Below are positions 16,786-25,665 of a DNA stretch of 64,000 bases, piece after piece (the stretch's first letter is position 1; each line of letters begins with the position of its first letter). The DNA comes from Acidimicrobiaceae bacterium (GTDB lineage: Bacteria; Actinomycetota; Acidimicrobiia; Acidimicrobiales; Ilumatobacteraceae): contig JACJWF010000001.1 of NCBI GenBank assembly GCA_020637295.1, positions 682,001-746,000 on the forward strand, given 5' to 3'. A program made the translations under genes and the position numbers. Under the pieces are notes generated by a model that had not been told where the DNA came from, searched no databases, and saw nothing but the letters and a program-made list of their open reading frames with translations.

Positions 16786-17885
16786 CGAAACTCCCGCTAC
16801 TTCTTCGCCGCGAAGGAGATCCGTTGGATGAACTCGCCCCGGTACTGGACGAGTGGGAGGCCATCGGCGACCAGGCGGTGGAGCCGTACGTCGGTCGTCG
16901 TCGGACTCCGGACAGTCCCCTCCTGGTGATCGGGGCGGCAGCGCTGGATGGCTACTTCGCTGCTGAGGGTGCTGTGGAGTTGATGGGCGACGGCGAACTC
17001 GTCGAGGCTGTCACCCGTGCAGGTCTGCACGACTTTCCGTTCGGTACAGCGGAGGGAGAACGTCTGCGGGGTGCCCTGACGGCGCTTCGAGGTGCCGTTG
17101 GGGAGCAGTGGGTGCTCGACCATCTCACCTCAGGTGCGCTCGCGTCGCCTGTTGGTGCGAGTGCAGCGGAGTTGATGACGTTCACCCACCCGGGGACCGA
17201 TGTCGTCTTCACCGGAGATGACGGACACGTGGTCGCTACGGCCAACGTCAAGATCGCCAGTTCGGCACGAGTGATCCTTGACCACTTCGCTGCCCATCCC
17301 GACGTCCCCATCGTGTATGCCAGTTCTGACGCGGCGGCCGATGCCGCCCGGCACGGGCTTCAGGTGCTGACCATGACCGATGCCGCTGGAGGTCATGGCC
17401 ACGTCGTCGTCGATATCGGGCGATCCTCCGTGGATTTCGACCACGACGTCACGTCGCTACTCCCAGAAACATACGGCCTGGACGACGTCGCCTTCGTGGC
17501 CGAGTTCCTGGACAACATTCCCTGGTTCTCGATGGGGGCGATCGCAGTCCGAGCGATCCAGCGGCTACAAGCTGGTGAGGCCCGTGCGGCCGTGCTCCGT
17601 GACGCTGGGCGTGATGCAACGGTCGCATCGGTGGGGGCGACAGCGGCTCACGCTGCAGCGTCGGTGGCATCCTCCGAGTTGTCGGTCGCACTCGTCGCGC
17701 TGACGGCGTCGAGTCTGACCTATGCGGTGACCGAGGTCCGCCGAAGCTGGGTGGATGCCAGCGTCGGCCTCCGCCAGGCTGCGGAATTGGCTGAGCAGAT
17801 CGCCGATCGATTCGACCCCCCTCCGCCTCGCGATCGGACCTCATGGCGGGAGAAACTTCGTCGCCTCGCAGCGACCCACCGATAG
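16782..17885 (+). CDS. Hypothetical protein with a possible nuclease-like core
   Basis: 367 residues, not recognised. The central part reads GTDVVFTGDDGHVVATANVKIASS followed by a helix and HPDVPIVYASSDAAADAA. The strand-turn-strand ending in VK resembles the D...(E/Q)xK layout of restriction-endonuclease folds, but the acidic residue before the Lys is replaced by Asn, so activity is doubtful. The C-terminal third has an Ala-rich, membrane-like stretch (ASSELSVALVALTASSLTYA) and a basic tail. Coupled to the coiled-coil gene and followed by a terminator. Confidence 0.6.
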   Translation: MTKLPLLLRREGDPLDELAPVLDEWEAIGDQAVEPYVGRRRTPDSPLLVIGAAALDGYFAAEGAVELMGDGELVEAVTRAGLHDFPFGTAEGERLRGALTALRGAVGEQWVLDHLTSGALASPVGASAAELMTFTHPGTDVVFTGDDGHVVATANVKIASSARVILDHFAAHPDVPIVYASSDAAADAARHGLQVLTMTDAAGGHGHVVVDIGRSSVDFDHDVTSLLPETYGLDDVAFVAEFLDNIPWFSMGAIAVRAIQRLQAGEARAAVLRDAGRDATVASVGATAAHAAASVASSELSVALVALTASSLTYAVTEVRRSWVDASVGLRQAAELAEQIADRFDPPPPRDRTSWREKLRRLAATHR

Positions 17886-17910
17886 GACCATGCGACGTCC
17901 GTCTCCAGCA

Positions 17911-17940
17911 GCCCGAAAACCGCAACCTCGCGGGCCTTTT
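17911..17940 (+). terminator. Probable rho-independent terminator of the 15335-17885 run
   Basis: GCCCG pairs with CGGGC across a 15-base loop and is followed by CTTTT. It lies 26 bases after the last stop codon. The stem is short, hence moderate confidence. Confidence 0.45.
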
Positions 17941-18023
17941 GTGACGGGATTGACACAATGCCTATCTACCAGGGATGACGCGGCAACTGTGAGCTTGCGG
18001 TCTGGTCGAACTGGGGCACCAGT

Positions 18024-18041
18024 TATCAAGCGGGCTTGATA
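18024..18041. promoter_or_regulatory. Inverted repeat upstream of the replication gene
   Basis: TATCAAG-CGGG-CTTGATA: perfect 7-bp arms, 4-base spacer, 44 bases before a small reading frame that precedes the Prim-Pol-PIN gene. Candidate operator or origin-linked site. Confidence 0.4.
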
Positions 18042-18084
18042 GCGAGCACCGGACGGGTCAAAAGGGCGCCTGTATACCGAGGGC

Positions 18085-18282
18085 ATGCGAGGCGTCCCCC
18101 ACGACTTGAAGACGGCCGACGATGGCCGTGCTTCAACGGCCTCGCGCCTCGCAGGACGGCCTGATCTCGTCGAACTCGGCCGGGCCGCTGCCCGCGCACT
18201 GCGTGCAGAGGCAGGCCTTCCGACGCCCGTCCAGGACCTCGGTGCAATCAGAGCGCTCGCCGACCTGATGACGCCGACCTAA
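18085..18282 (+). CDS. Small protein upstream of the Prim-Pol-PIN gene
   Basis: 65 residues, LVELGRAAARALRAEAGLPTPVQDLGAIRALADLM in the second half, predicted mostly helical. TATACC ends six bases before the ATG, suggesting a leaderless mRNA. No family recognised; it could be a small regulator of the replication gene that begins 68 bases after its stop. Confidence 0.45.
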   Translation: MRGVPHDLKTADDGRASTASRLAGRPDLVELGRAAARALRAEAGLPTPVQDLGAIRALADLMTPT

Positions 18283-18350
18283 CAACAAATGTGCCGAGGC
18301 GCAGATTCCACCTGCCCTCGGCGCGATCCCGAACATCGGAGGTGTTCAAG

Positions 18351-20756
18351 ATGTTTCAATCTTACATTTGCAATCCCGTGGCGGAGCGCCTCATTGCGTC
18401 CTCACCAGTGGGTCCAGCCCGGAGCGATGAGTATCACTTTCGACGTGGGGCTGAAGCTGCCGAGCAGGCGGCCGAGGACGAGCGCCGCCAGGAGTACCTA
18501 GAGGCCGCCGAGAAGCAGCGGGGCACCGACCCGCTCCTCGACATGGTGGTGACGCTGATCACCCGCGGCATCCCCGTCTTTCCATTGGAGAAGAAGAGCA
18601 AGAAGCCCCTCCTGCGGGGCTGGCGGCATGACACCACCACCGACCCCCTGATCCTGCAGTTCTGGGTGCACGGCCAGGGCTACAACATCGGCGTGCCCAC
18701 CGGCCGAACCTCGCGCTTGGTCGTGGTGGACCCGGACGGTGACACCGGACGCGAGTCGTGGGCAGCCTGGCAGGCCGAGCACGGTGAGGCACCCGCAACG
18801 CTTACCTCCATCACCGGCCGTGCTGACGTTGGTCACCACCTCGTCTACTCCATCCCGCAGGACGAGGTCGGGGAGCAATGGTTGAGCGGCGGGGTCGGAC
18901 TGCTCGGCGATCACCTGGACGTGAAGGGCGATGGCATGTTCTTTGTTGTGCCCCCATCGATCCACCCGAAGACGGGCAAGGCGTACGAGTGGCTGGACTT
19001 CGATGTCATGCCCGCACCGCTGCCACAGGCGATCCTCGACCTGTTGATCAAGCGCGGTCACAGGAGGCACGACACCCCAGCGAAGCCGTTGAAGGCTCCC
19101 CGCTCCATCGACCCGAACGGTCCGGAGGCACCCCCGCGTCACAGAAGTACCCCATGGGGCAAAGGTGCTCTCGCAGGCGTGTGTTCAGACCTTGCGTCGG
19201 CACGAGAAGGAACCCGGGATAACACCGCGACGTACGCCTACTGGAGGGTGGGGAGGCTTGCAGCGTCACGCCAGGTCGATTGGGTCGAGGGGATCGAGTG
19301 CCTGGAGGAGGCACTGGAGGTCAACGGCCTCGGCCAGGAGGGGGTGAAGCTGCACGCGCTCCAGGAGGGCTACCGCGTCGGCCTGGAGGAACCCGTCGGT
19401 CCTCCGCCCCCTGATACCCCGCAGGTGGATCGAGTGACCGAGGAGGAACTGTCCCAATTGTCGGAAAGGTTCTCTTCATTTCTTTCCACGAATTGGGACA
19501 GGACTGCGAGGCGACGTGCCTGGCACCCCACCCACACTGACCCGAACCCCGTAACCGGGTACAACCCGGACGGAGCGTTCGCGGCAGCAATGAAGGACCG
19601 CTGGAAGCAGTGCAACGTGAAGCCCAACATCATCGCGTCGATCCCGGGCGGTGCCACCTACGATCTGCGAGTTCCCTGCTCGGTACGGGCATGCAAGGTC
19701 TGCGCCGGGCGAAAGCTCATCGACGTCGCCGCCTACATCCAGGACCAGGTCAACGATCGCCCAGGCGGGACCTTCTACCGAGCGGACGTGGACAGCCGTA
19801 GGTGGAAATCCCTTCGTCGCGCCCTGGCACCCGACCGCCTCGACGTGGACTTCGTGAAAGTCCCAACGCACACCGGGTTCGCTGTTCTCGGCTACGCCGT
19901 CGGCGACGCACGGTCGGACTTCGAAGCCTTGGGCGGCTGGAGCGCCTTCCTGGACGCCCTCGCGGATGTCTGGGCATCGATGCCCACGGGCCGCCAGAAC
20001 AGCGCCCAGATCCAATTCAGCAGCCGTTGGCGAGCCGTCCAGGTGCGGGAGCGTGATCACTCGAAGCGCATCGGGATCACCCACCGGGTGGACCAGGTCC
20101 ATGCCCTCATCGAGCAGCACGGCGGAAGCCTCCTCCACGAGAGGAAGCGCACCACCTGGTTCTTGCCCGAGGGCATCACGCCCGAAGACATCCTGGACGA
20201 GCAGAAGGAGGCTCGACGCCTGACCGCTGCAAGACTCGACGCCGTGACGCCCGACCGCTGTGCGCCCGAGGATCCCAGTCCGGGCATCCGGAAGCTGATG
20301 CTCGACACCAACGTCATCGACAAGCTGGCAGCCGACCCAGAACTCGTCGATCTCTTGTCATTGTCCGCTCAGCGAGGGGAGATTCAACTGCTCGTCACTC
20401 ACTTGCAGATCGATGAAGTGCTGGAGATCGGCGATCACGCCCGGGCAAGGCGTGAGGCTCTCCTGCAAGTCCTGGCCAATCTGCCCGCGGAGCGCGTTCC
20501 GACCTACGGGTTTCTGCTCGACCGCTCGCGACTCGATCACGCCGCGCTTGCCTCCGACAACCACGCTGCGCTCTTCCGGGAGTTGACCCGATCGAACCCA
20601 AGGCACCACGAGGACGTACTCATCCTCCTGACTGCGGCATGGCTCTACGCCGACCTCGTCACGGAGAACAGAAAGGACTTGGCCAAGATGGCTGCACGGA
20701 TCGGGGTCGCGGTGTTCGACACGCAGGGCCTCCGAGGACTCGTCCAAAACACCTAG
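18351..20756 (+). CDS. Primase-polymerase (AEP) protein fused to a C-terminal PIN domain
   Basis: 801 residues; start set by GGAGGTG six bases upstream. Residues ~60-250 form a bifunctional primase/polymerase (archaeo-eukaryotic primase fold): GIPVFPLEKKSKKP, catalytic DPD in VVVDPDGD (Asp127/Asp129), GHHLVY (His163) and HLDVKGDGMFFVVPPSIH. The middle (~400-640) has a cysteine cluster CSVRACKVCAGRK, a likely zinc ribbon in a replication-initiator-like region. The last ~152 residues are a PIN nuclease: MLDTNVIDKL (Asp652), QIDEVLEI (Glu689), HHEDVLILLTAAW (Asp755) and LVTENRKDLAKMA. Prim-Pol proteins replicate many actinobacterial integrative elements. Fusion to a VapC-like RNase fold is unusual and intact here. 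An internal start before the PIN part is possible but no clear ribosome site is seen. Confidence 0.85.
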   Translation: MFQSYICNPVAERLIASSPVGPARSDEYHFRRGAEAAEQAAEDERRQEYLEAAEKQRGTDPLLDMVVTLITRGIPVFPLEKKSKKPLLRGWRHDTTTDPLILQFWVHGQGYNIGVPTGRTSRLVVVDPDGDTGRESWAAWQAEHGEAPATLTSITGRADVGHHLVYSIPQDEVGEQWLSGGVGLLGDHLDVKGDGMFFVVPPSIHPKTGKAYEWLDFDVMPAPLPQAILDLLIKRGHRRHDTPAKPLKAPRSIDPNGPEAPPRHRSTPWGKGALAGVCSDLASAREGTRDNTATYAYWRVGRLAASRQVDWVEGIECLEEALEVNGLGQEGVKLHALQEGYRVGLEEPVGPPPPDTPQVDRVTEEELSQLSERFSSFLSTNWDRTARRRAWHPTHTDPNPVTGYNPDGAFAAAMKDRWKQCNVKPNIIASIPGGATYDLRVPCSVRACKVCAGRKLIDVAAYIQDQVNDRPGGTFYRADVDSRRWKSLRRALAPDRLDVDFVKVPTHTGFAVLGYAVGDARSDFEALGGWSAFLDALADVWASMPTGRQNSAQIQFSSRWRAVQVRERDHSKRIGITHRVDQVHALIEQHGGSLLHERKRTTWFLPEGITPEDILDEQKEARRLTAARLDAVTPDRCAPEDPSPGIRKLMLDTNVIDKLAADPELVDLLSLSAQRGEIQLLVTHLQIDEVLEIGDHARARREALLQVLANLPAERVPTYGFLLDRSRLDHAALASDNHAALFRELTRSNPRHHEDVLILLTAAWLYADLVTENRKDLAKMAARIGVAVFDTQGLRGLVQNT

Positions 20757-20838
20757 TCGTCAGAACGAGTTGTGGCGACATGGAACCATGCCGCTACGTC
20801 GCCGACTGTGAGGCGGCCGGACGAAGCGACCGTGCCCT

Positions 20839-21141
20839 TCACGAGCGTGGGGACTCGCCTGCTTGACGGCGACCCCGCTTTGCCCGGACGAAGAACTCAT
20901 TGTCCCGATGCACATTGTGGGCACCTGCCCGCACTCGCTCACAGGCCACCCGGACAAGACCGGCAACGTCCTTGGCATCAGCCGATGTCCTCACGATGGC
21001 CGCGACGGGCATGGTGCGCCAGGTGAGGTGTGTGGCATCGACCAGTAGGCGGTGCTCCTCCGACTCCGGTAGCGCCAGCGCCAACTCCACGTGGTCGGCA
21101 TGACTGTAGAGGGCAGCGACCATCTCGCCGCCGACCTCCAT
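20839..21141 (-). CDS. Small protein of unknown function (possibly DUF5655-like)
   Basis: 100 residues. HADHVELALALPESEEHRLL and THLTWRTMPVAAIVR, then DVAGLVRVACERVRAG, recall the C-terminal half of proteins that bind nucleic acids or are annotated DUF5655, but the match is from memory and weak. Convergent with the Prim-Pol-PIN gene; 15 bases downstream of the SHOCT gene, probably one transcript with it. Confidence 0.5.
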   Translation of the reverse strand: MEVGGEMVAALYSHADHVELALALPESEEHRLLVDATHLTWRTMPVAAIVRTSADAKDVAGLVRVACERVRAGAHNVHRDNEFFVRAKRGRRQAGESPRS

Positions 21142-21156
21142 GGCGGGACTACGCGC

Positions 21157-21852
21157 TCAACCGGCGTTTGGTTCGCCGCCGAAAAGACTTGCCTTCTTTG
21201 CGTCGAATTCGGCCTGAGTCAGGATGCCGTCGCGCAAGGCGGCCTCAAGGCGCCCCAGTCGATCGACCAACTGCGCAGGTGGTGGCGGCGGAGGCATGAC
21301 TTCAGTAGAAGCGCCGCCCAACCCTTCGCCAATGAGAAGCCAGAATGCTCGTCGCGGCCCGAGTTCTGAGGTCCGCAGGGTGCAGTCACCACGACGTGTC
21401 TGCAGCACCAGTGCGTGATAGCCCCGGTCTGTAGTCGCGTCTAGAGCAGCGCCAAGCACGCCACGTTCAGCCATCCGCCACTCATGCATCGTCCTCTCCC
21501 TGGTGCCGTCAACCTCGACGCAATCGAGAATGTCGGACCAATCGAATCTCTCTACGACGACTGAAGCGGCCTTGTATCCACCCTTGCCAGCGAAGACGTT
21601 CATGGTTGAGGTGAGTGTCATCTTCTGCGGTAACACCCCAAACAACACTCCGTTCTGAAACACCTCCATCTTGGCGCAGTGATCCCCACTGCCACCCAAG
21701 CCGCCCTCGATCATGCCCTGAACGAGACCTTTTGCCCCGGCCAGCGAGTTGTTCAGTCCTTGCGACCACCCGCTGACAGCAGCGGCGGGCGCAGAGCCGC
21801 CTGAACGCTCTCGCATTGCTCGGTCGAGAATCTGCCATTGGTCATACCCCAT
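21157..21852 (-). CDS. PH-like/SHOCT domain protein
   Basis: 231 residues. The middle (~55-180) looks like a bacterial PH-type beta barrel (MEVFQNGVLFGV, ERFDWSDILDCVE, YHALVLQTRRGDCTLRT). After a run of seven prolines comes a C-terminal SHOCT helix pair, LVDRLGRLEAALRDGILTQAEFDAKKASLFG. SHOCT is a short oligomerisation or membrane-proximal motif found at protein ends. Same family theme as the decayed SHOCT gene near 33 kb and the PH-like genes at 33.6 and 34.6 kb. Cellular role unknown. Confidence 0.75.
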   Translation of the reverse strand: MGYDQWQILDRAMRERSGGSAPAAAVSGWSQGLNNSLAGAKGLVQGMIEGGLGGSGDHCAKMEVFQNGVLFGVLPQKMTLTSTMNVFAGKGGYKAASVVVERFDWSDILDCVEVDGTRERTMHEWRMAERGVLGAALDATTDRGYHALVLQTRRGDCTLRTSELGPRRAFWLLIGEGLGGASTEVMPPPPPPAQLVDRLGRLEAALRDGILTQAEFDAKKASLFGGEPNAG

Positions 21853-21944
21853 TGGGCCAGATTAGATGCTCGACACCGACAGCACCGATCCGTGACATCC
21901 GGTGTTGGCCTCGACAGGGGATCCTGGGCACCATGGCCGCTCGC

Positions 21945-24900
21945 TCAGGTGGAGGTCGCCAGCAGTTCGGCCTGCTGAATCACCAGTTCGATGGCCCGCT
22001 CTTCTTTGTCGGGTGGGTAGTCCCATTTCGTCAGCAGTCGCTTGATTCGTGCTCGCATTGCAGCCCGCACCGACTCCTTGAGGTTCCAGTCGATGGTGGC
22101 GGACTCCCTCACCGCCCTCACCAGGTCGGCGGCGATCTGCTTGAGGACATCGTCGCCCATCTGGAGGACTGCGGAGTCGTTCTGGACAATGGCGTCGTAA
22201 AAGGCGACTTCGCTCTCGGAGAGGCCGAGAGCTTCCGTACGTAGATGGTCATCGCGGAGATGCTTGGCCAACTCGACCAGTTCGGCGATGATCTCAGCGG
22301 TCGTCAGGGTGCGGTTCGTGTAGCGGCGGATGGCATCGTCGAGCAGATCCGAGAAGAGCCGTGCCTGGACGATGTTCTGCCGCCTGACGGACCGGATCTG
22401 GTCGTTGACGAGACGCCGCAGCAGTTCCATCTGCAAGTTCGGGCGGTCGCCGTTGGCCAAGCCGTCGAGGAAGGCATCCGAGAGCACGGAGAGGTCTGGC
22501 CGGTCGATGCCCGCGGCGGCGTACACGTCGATCACTTCGTCGGCGGCAACCGCCTGCGACACAAGTTGGGCGATGGCTGTGTCCATCTCGACGGTGCCAC
22601 CGGACCCTGGCCGGTCGGTGTCGCCCTCCCGGTCGATCTTGGCGATCGCAGCGCGGAGGTCGGCGAAGAAGCGGACATCATCCCGGATGGCGAGGGCTTC
22701 CTCTCGGGCACCGGCGAGCGCAAACGCCTTGATGAGGGCCAGGGTCTGGTCGAGGAAACGGCTCTTGCGGTCGGGGTCGTCGAGGATGAAGTTGAGGGTT
22801 CCGGCCAGTTCCTGCATCCGATCGGCGGCAGAGATATGCGGGTCGCTGGTCCAGGTGTGGCGGTGGAGGATGCCGCACACGATGTCGTGCTTCTCGATCA
22901 TCACGGCGACGACCTGCTCGATCGGCACACCAGCCTGGTCACGGTCGGATGGCGAGTAGTCGGCCAGCGCATCCTTGAGGCTCTGGGCGATGCCGATGTA
23001 ATCGACGATGAGACCGCCGGGCTTGTCGCGGAAGGTTCTGTTCACCCGGGCGATGGCCTGCATCAGCCCGGCGCCCTGCATCGGTTTGTCGATGAACATC
23101 GTGTTCATCGACGGGGCGTCGAACCCCGTCAACCACATGTCGCGGACGATGACGATCTCCAATTCGTCGTCGGCGTCCTTGGCTCGGGACTTCAACTGGC
23201 GAAGTTGGTCCTTGCTGTACAGGTGGGGCTGGAACTCGGGCGGGTCCATCGCCGAGCCGGTCATCACCACCTTCACCCGACCTCGCTCAGGGTCGCTGTC
23301 GTGCCAGTCGGGACGCAGCCGCACGATCCGCTCGTACAACTCGACGCAGATCCGCCGAGACATGCACACGATCATCGCCTTGCCCAACAGCGACGCCCGT
23401 CGGTGCTCCCAGTGCTCGACGATGTCAGAAGCGATCAGGTCAAGCCGCTCCGATGCGCCGACGATCGCCTCGACCCGCGCCCACCGGGACTTGGCCCGAT
23501 CGGCGGCGGTCTGCTCCTGGCCCTCCGTCACCTCGGCGACCTCGTCATCGATCGAGGCGCGCACCTCGTCGGGGAGGCGCACCTTCGCGAGGCGTGACTC
23601 GTAGAAGATCCTGACCGTCGCCCCGTCCTCGACGGCACGAGTGAGGTCATACACGTCGATGTAGTCGCCGAACACCTGGCGGGTGGAGCGGTCGGCGGAC
23701 TCGATCGGCGTGCCAGTGAACCCGAGATAGGTGGCGTTCGGGAGCGCATCGCGCAGGTGACGTGCATAGCCGTCCAGGAGGTCGTACTGGGACCGGTGCG
23801 CCTCGTCGGCGAGCACGATCACGTTGCGCCGGTCCGTCAACAGCGGGTGCACGTCGCCCTTGTCGTCGGGGGCAAATTTCTGCAACGTGGTGAAGACGAT
23901 GCCGCCGGAGACCCGGTCCAACAGTTGTCGCATCTCCGCCCGTGACCCGGCCTGCTTGGGTTCCTCGGGGAGGATGCGCGCAGGGGCGAACACTTCCCTG
24001 TACAACTGGTCGTCGAGGTCGTTGCGATCGGTGATCAGCACCAGCGTCGGGTTGGCCAACTCCGGTGACTTCGCTGCCTTCGCCGCATAGCAGAGCATCT
24101 CGAAGCTCTTGCCCGAGCCTTGGGTGTGCCACACCACACCACCGCGCCGGTCGCCGTCAGGGCGGGACGCCTCGATCGTTGACTCCAGGGCGGCGTTCAC
24201 CGCCCAGTACTGGTGGTACTTGCCGACCCGCTTCACCAGCCCGGACGGCTCATCGGAGAAGACGACGAAGTTGCGCCACAGGTCCAGGAATCGGGACGGC
24301 TCGAACACTCCGCGGATGAGGACCTCCAACTGCGGCCGGTCAGAGACCACGGTGCGACCGTCAATCGTCTTCCACGGGGCGTAGTGCTCGAACCCGGCAG
24401 AGAACGACCCCATCACCGCTCCGAGGCCGTCAGAGGCCACGCAGACGGCGTTGGGCGTGAAGATTGCGCCGATGTCCGAGCGGTACGTCTGCAACTGATT
24501 CCAGGCACCCTTCAGCGTGGCGTTCTCGTCACCCGGGTTCTTCAACTCGATCAACCCCACGGGCAAGCCGTTGACGAACACCACCACATCCGGTCGCCGG
24601 GTCTTGCCAGCCTGCTGCACCGTGAACTGGTTCACGACGAGCCAGTCATTCGCCTCCGGCTGCTCGAAATCCACCAGCCACGCCAACGTGTGCCGCACCG
24701 ACCCATCCGAGGCCCGATACTCGACCGGCACACCCGAAGTCGCCAGCCGATGCAGCCGGAAGTTCTCCGCCATCGAGTTCTGCGACTCCGCCCGCAACAC
24801 CGTCGCCACCACCGACCCCACGGCCTCAGCGGACAAGGAGGGGTTAATCCTCGCAACTGCCTCCCTGAGACGACCGACCAGCAGCACCTCGTCCCATGCT

Positions 24901-25019
24901 GTTCGCTCTGCCGCCGAACCCCCAGGTCCGATCTCCGGCCCGTACAGCGTGTGGAACCCGAGGGCACGGAAGTAGTCCAGGCAAGCGTCCTCGACCACAC
25001 CCTCAGCGATGCCACTCAC
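21945..25019 (-). CDS. hsdR: Type I restriction enzyme, R (translocase/endonuclease) subunit
   Basis: 1024 residues, full length. The N-terminal nuclease has RPDVVVFVNGLPVGLIELKNP (PD-(D/E)XK). The superfamily-2 motor has HTQGSGKSFEM (Walker A), LADEAHRSQYD (DEAH), YLGFTGTPI (motif III) and the second RecA lobe with DMWLTGFDAPSMNTM and QAIARVNRTFRDK. It needs HsdM and HsdS to act. Starts with GTG overlapping the hsdS stop (GTGA), so the order is hsdM-hsdS-hsdR on one transcript. hsdS is broken by an insertion sequence, so restriction is probably off. Confidence 0.97.
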   Translation of the reverse strand: MSGIAEGVVEDACLDYFRALGFHTLYGPEIGPGGSAAERTAWDEVLLVGRLREAVARINPSLSAEAVGSVVATVLRAESQNSMAENFRLHRLATSGVPVEYRASDGSVRHTLAWLVDFEQPEANDWLVVNQFTVQQAGKTRRPDVVVFVNGLPVGLIELKNPGDENATLKGAWNQLQTYRSDIGAIFTPNAVCVASDGLGAVMGSFSAGFEHYAPWKTIDGRTVVSDRPQLEVLIRGVFEPSRFLDLWRNFVVFSDEPSGLVKRVGKYHQYWAVNAALESTIEASRPDGDRRGGVVWHTQGSGKSFEMLCYAAKAAKSPELANPTLVLITDRNDLDDQLYREVFAPARILPEEPKQAGSRAEMRQLLDRVSGGIVFTTLQKFAPDDKGDVHPLLTDRRNVIVLADEAHRSQYDLLDGYARHLRDALPNATYLGFTGTPIESADRSTRQVFGDYIDVYDLTRAVEDGATVRIFYESRLAKVRLPDEVRASIDDEVAEVTEGQEQTAADRAKSRWARVEAIVGASERLDLIASDIVEHWEHRRASLLGKAMIVCMSRRICVELYERIVRLRPDWHDSDPERGRVKVVMTGSAMDPPEFQPHLYSKDQLRQLKSRAKDADDELEIVIVRDMWLTGFDAPSMNTMFIDKPMQGAGLMQAIARVNRTFRDKPGGLIVDYIGIAQSLKDALADYSPSDRDQAGVPIEQVVAVMIEKHDIVCGILHRHTWTSDPHISAADRMQELAGTLNFILDDPDRKSRFLDQTLALIKAFALAGAREEALAIRDDVRFFADLRAAIAKIDREGDTDRPGSGGTVEMDTAIAQLVSQAVAADEVIDVYAAAGIDRPDLSVLSDAFLDGLANGDRPNLQMELLRRLVNDQIRSVRRQNIVQARLFSDLLDDAIRRYTNRTLTTAEIIAELVELAKHLRDDHLRTEALGLSESEVAFYDAIVQNDSAVLQMGDDVLKQIAADLVRAVRESATIDWNLKESVRAAMRARIKRLLTKWDYPPDKEERAIELVIQQAELLATST

Positions 25020-25657
25020 ACCACACCGCCCACAGCTTGCTCTGCTTCAGGCACCCGTAGGCGTCCCGACAGCAACTCGGGCAACAGGGCATCACGGAGC
25101 GTCGCGAGCGCTCTGGACTCGTCATGCCTGGAACGCCAAGCGCCGAGCAGTTCAAGGATCTGCGCATCCAAGGCCGCTCGTTCGACTGGCATGGGTATCT
25201 CCAGTCGTTTGAGGTTCCCCATCGACAACTTCGCCTGGACCGCCCCGGTTATCAGCGGTCGAACATCGGCTCGCCGAAGGGCGATGAAGGCAAGTTCTGT
25301 GGAGACTGAGCGTCCAGTGAGGACGTGGGCGTGGTTATTCACCCAGTAGCGGCCCCATGCCATCTGCGTCACGGGCGTACCGTCTTCGTTGGCCACGGAG
25401 CCATCCTCGCCAACAAGGAGGGTCACTTCGTCGAACAAGAACTCGTCGATGTAGTCGAAGACACCCGTTGCGCCGAAGTAGGGATACCTGGGGCCATTAC
25501 GCATTGTGTCCCGTTCGGACGCTGACAGCGGGCGGCGGCGCTTGTTCAGGAAGGTGACAAGGTCTGCAACCGGAGCGGACTCCTCGGCGACACTGAGCGA
25601 CGCCACGAAGAGAGAGTCCGCCAGTTCAATCAGTAGATCGCAGGTGCGACGGTTGGA

Positions 25658-25665
25658 CTCAATCT
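25658..25665. repeat. Target-site duplication of the ISL3-family element (left copy)
   Basis: CTCAATCT, repeated at 27066-27073 directly outside the other end of the insertion. Eight bases is the usual ISL3 duplication length. Confidence 0.93.
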
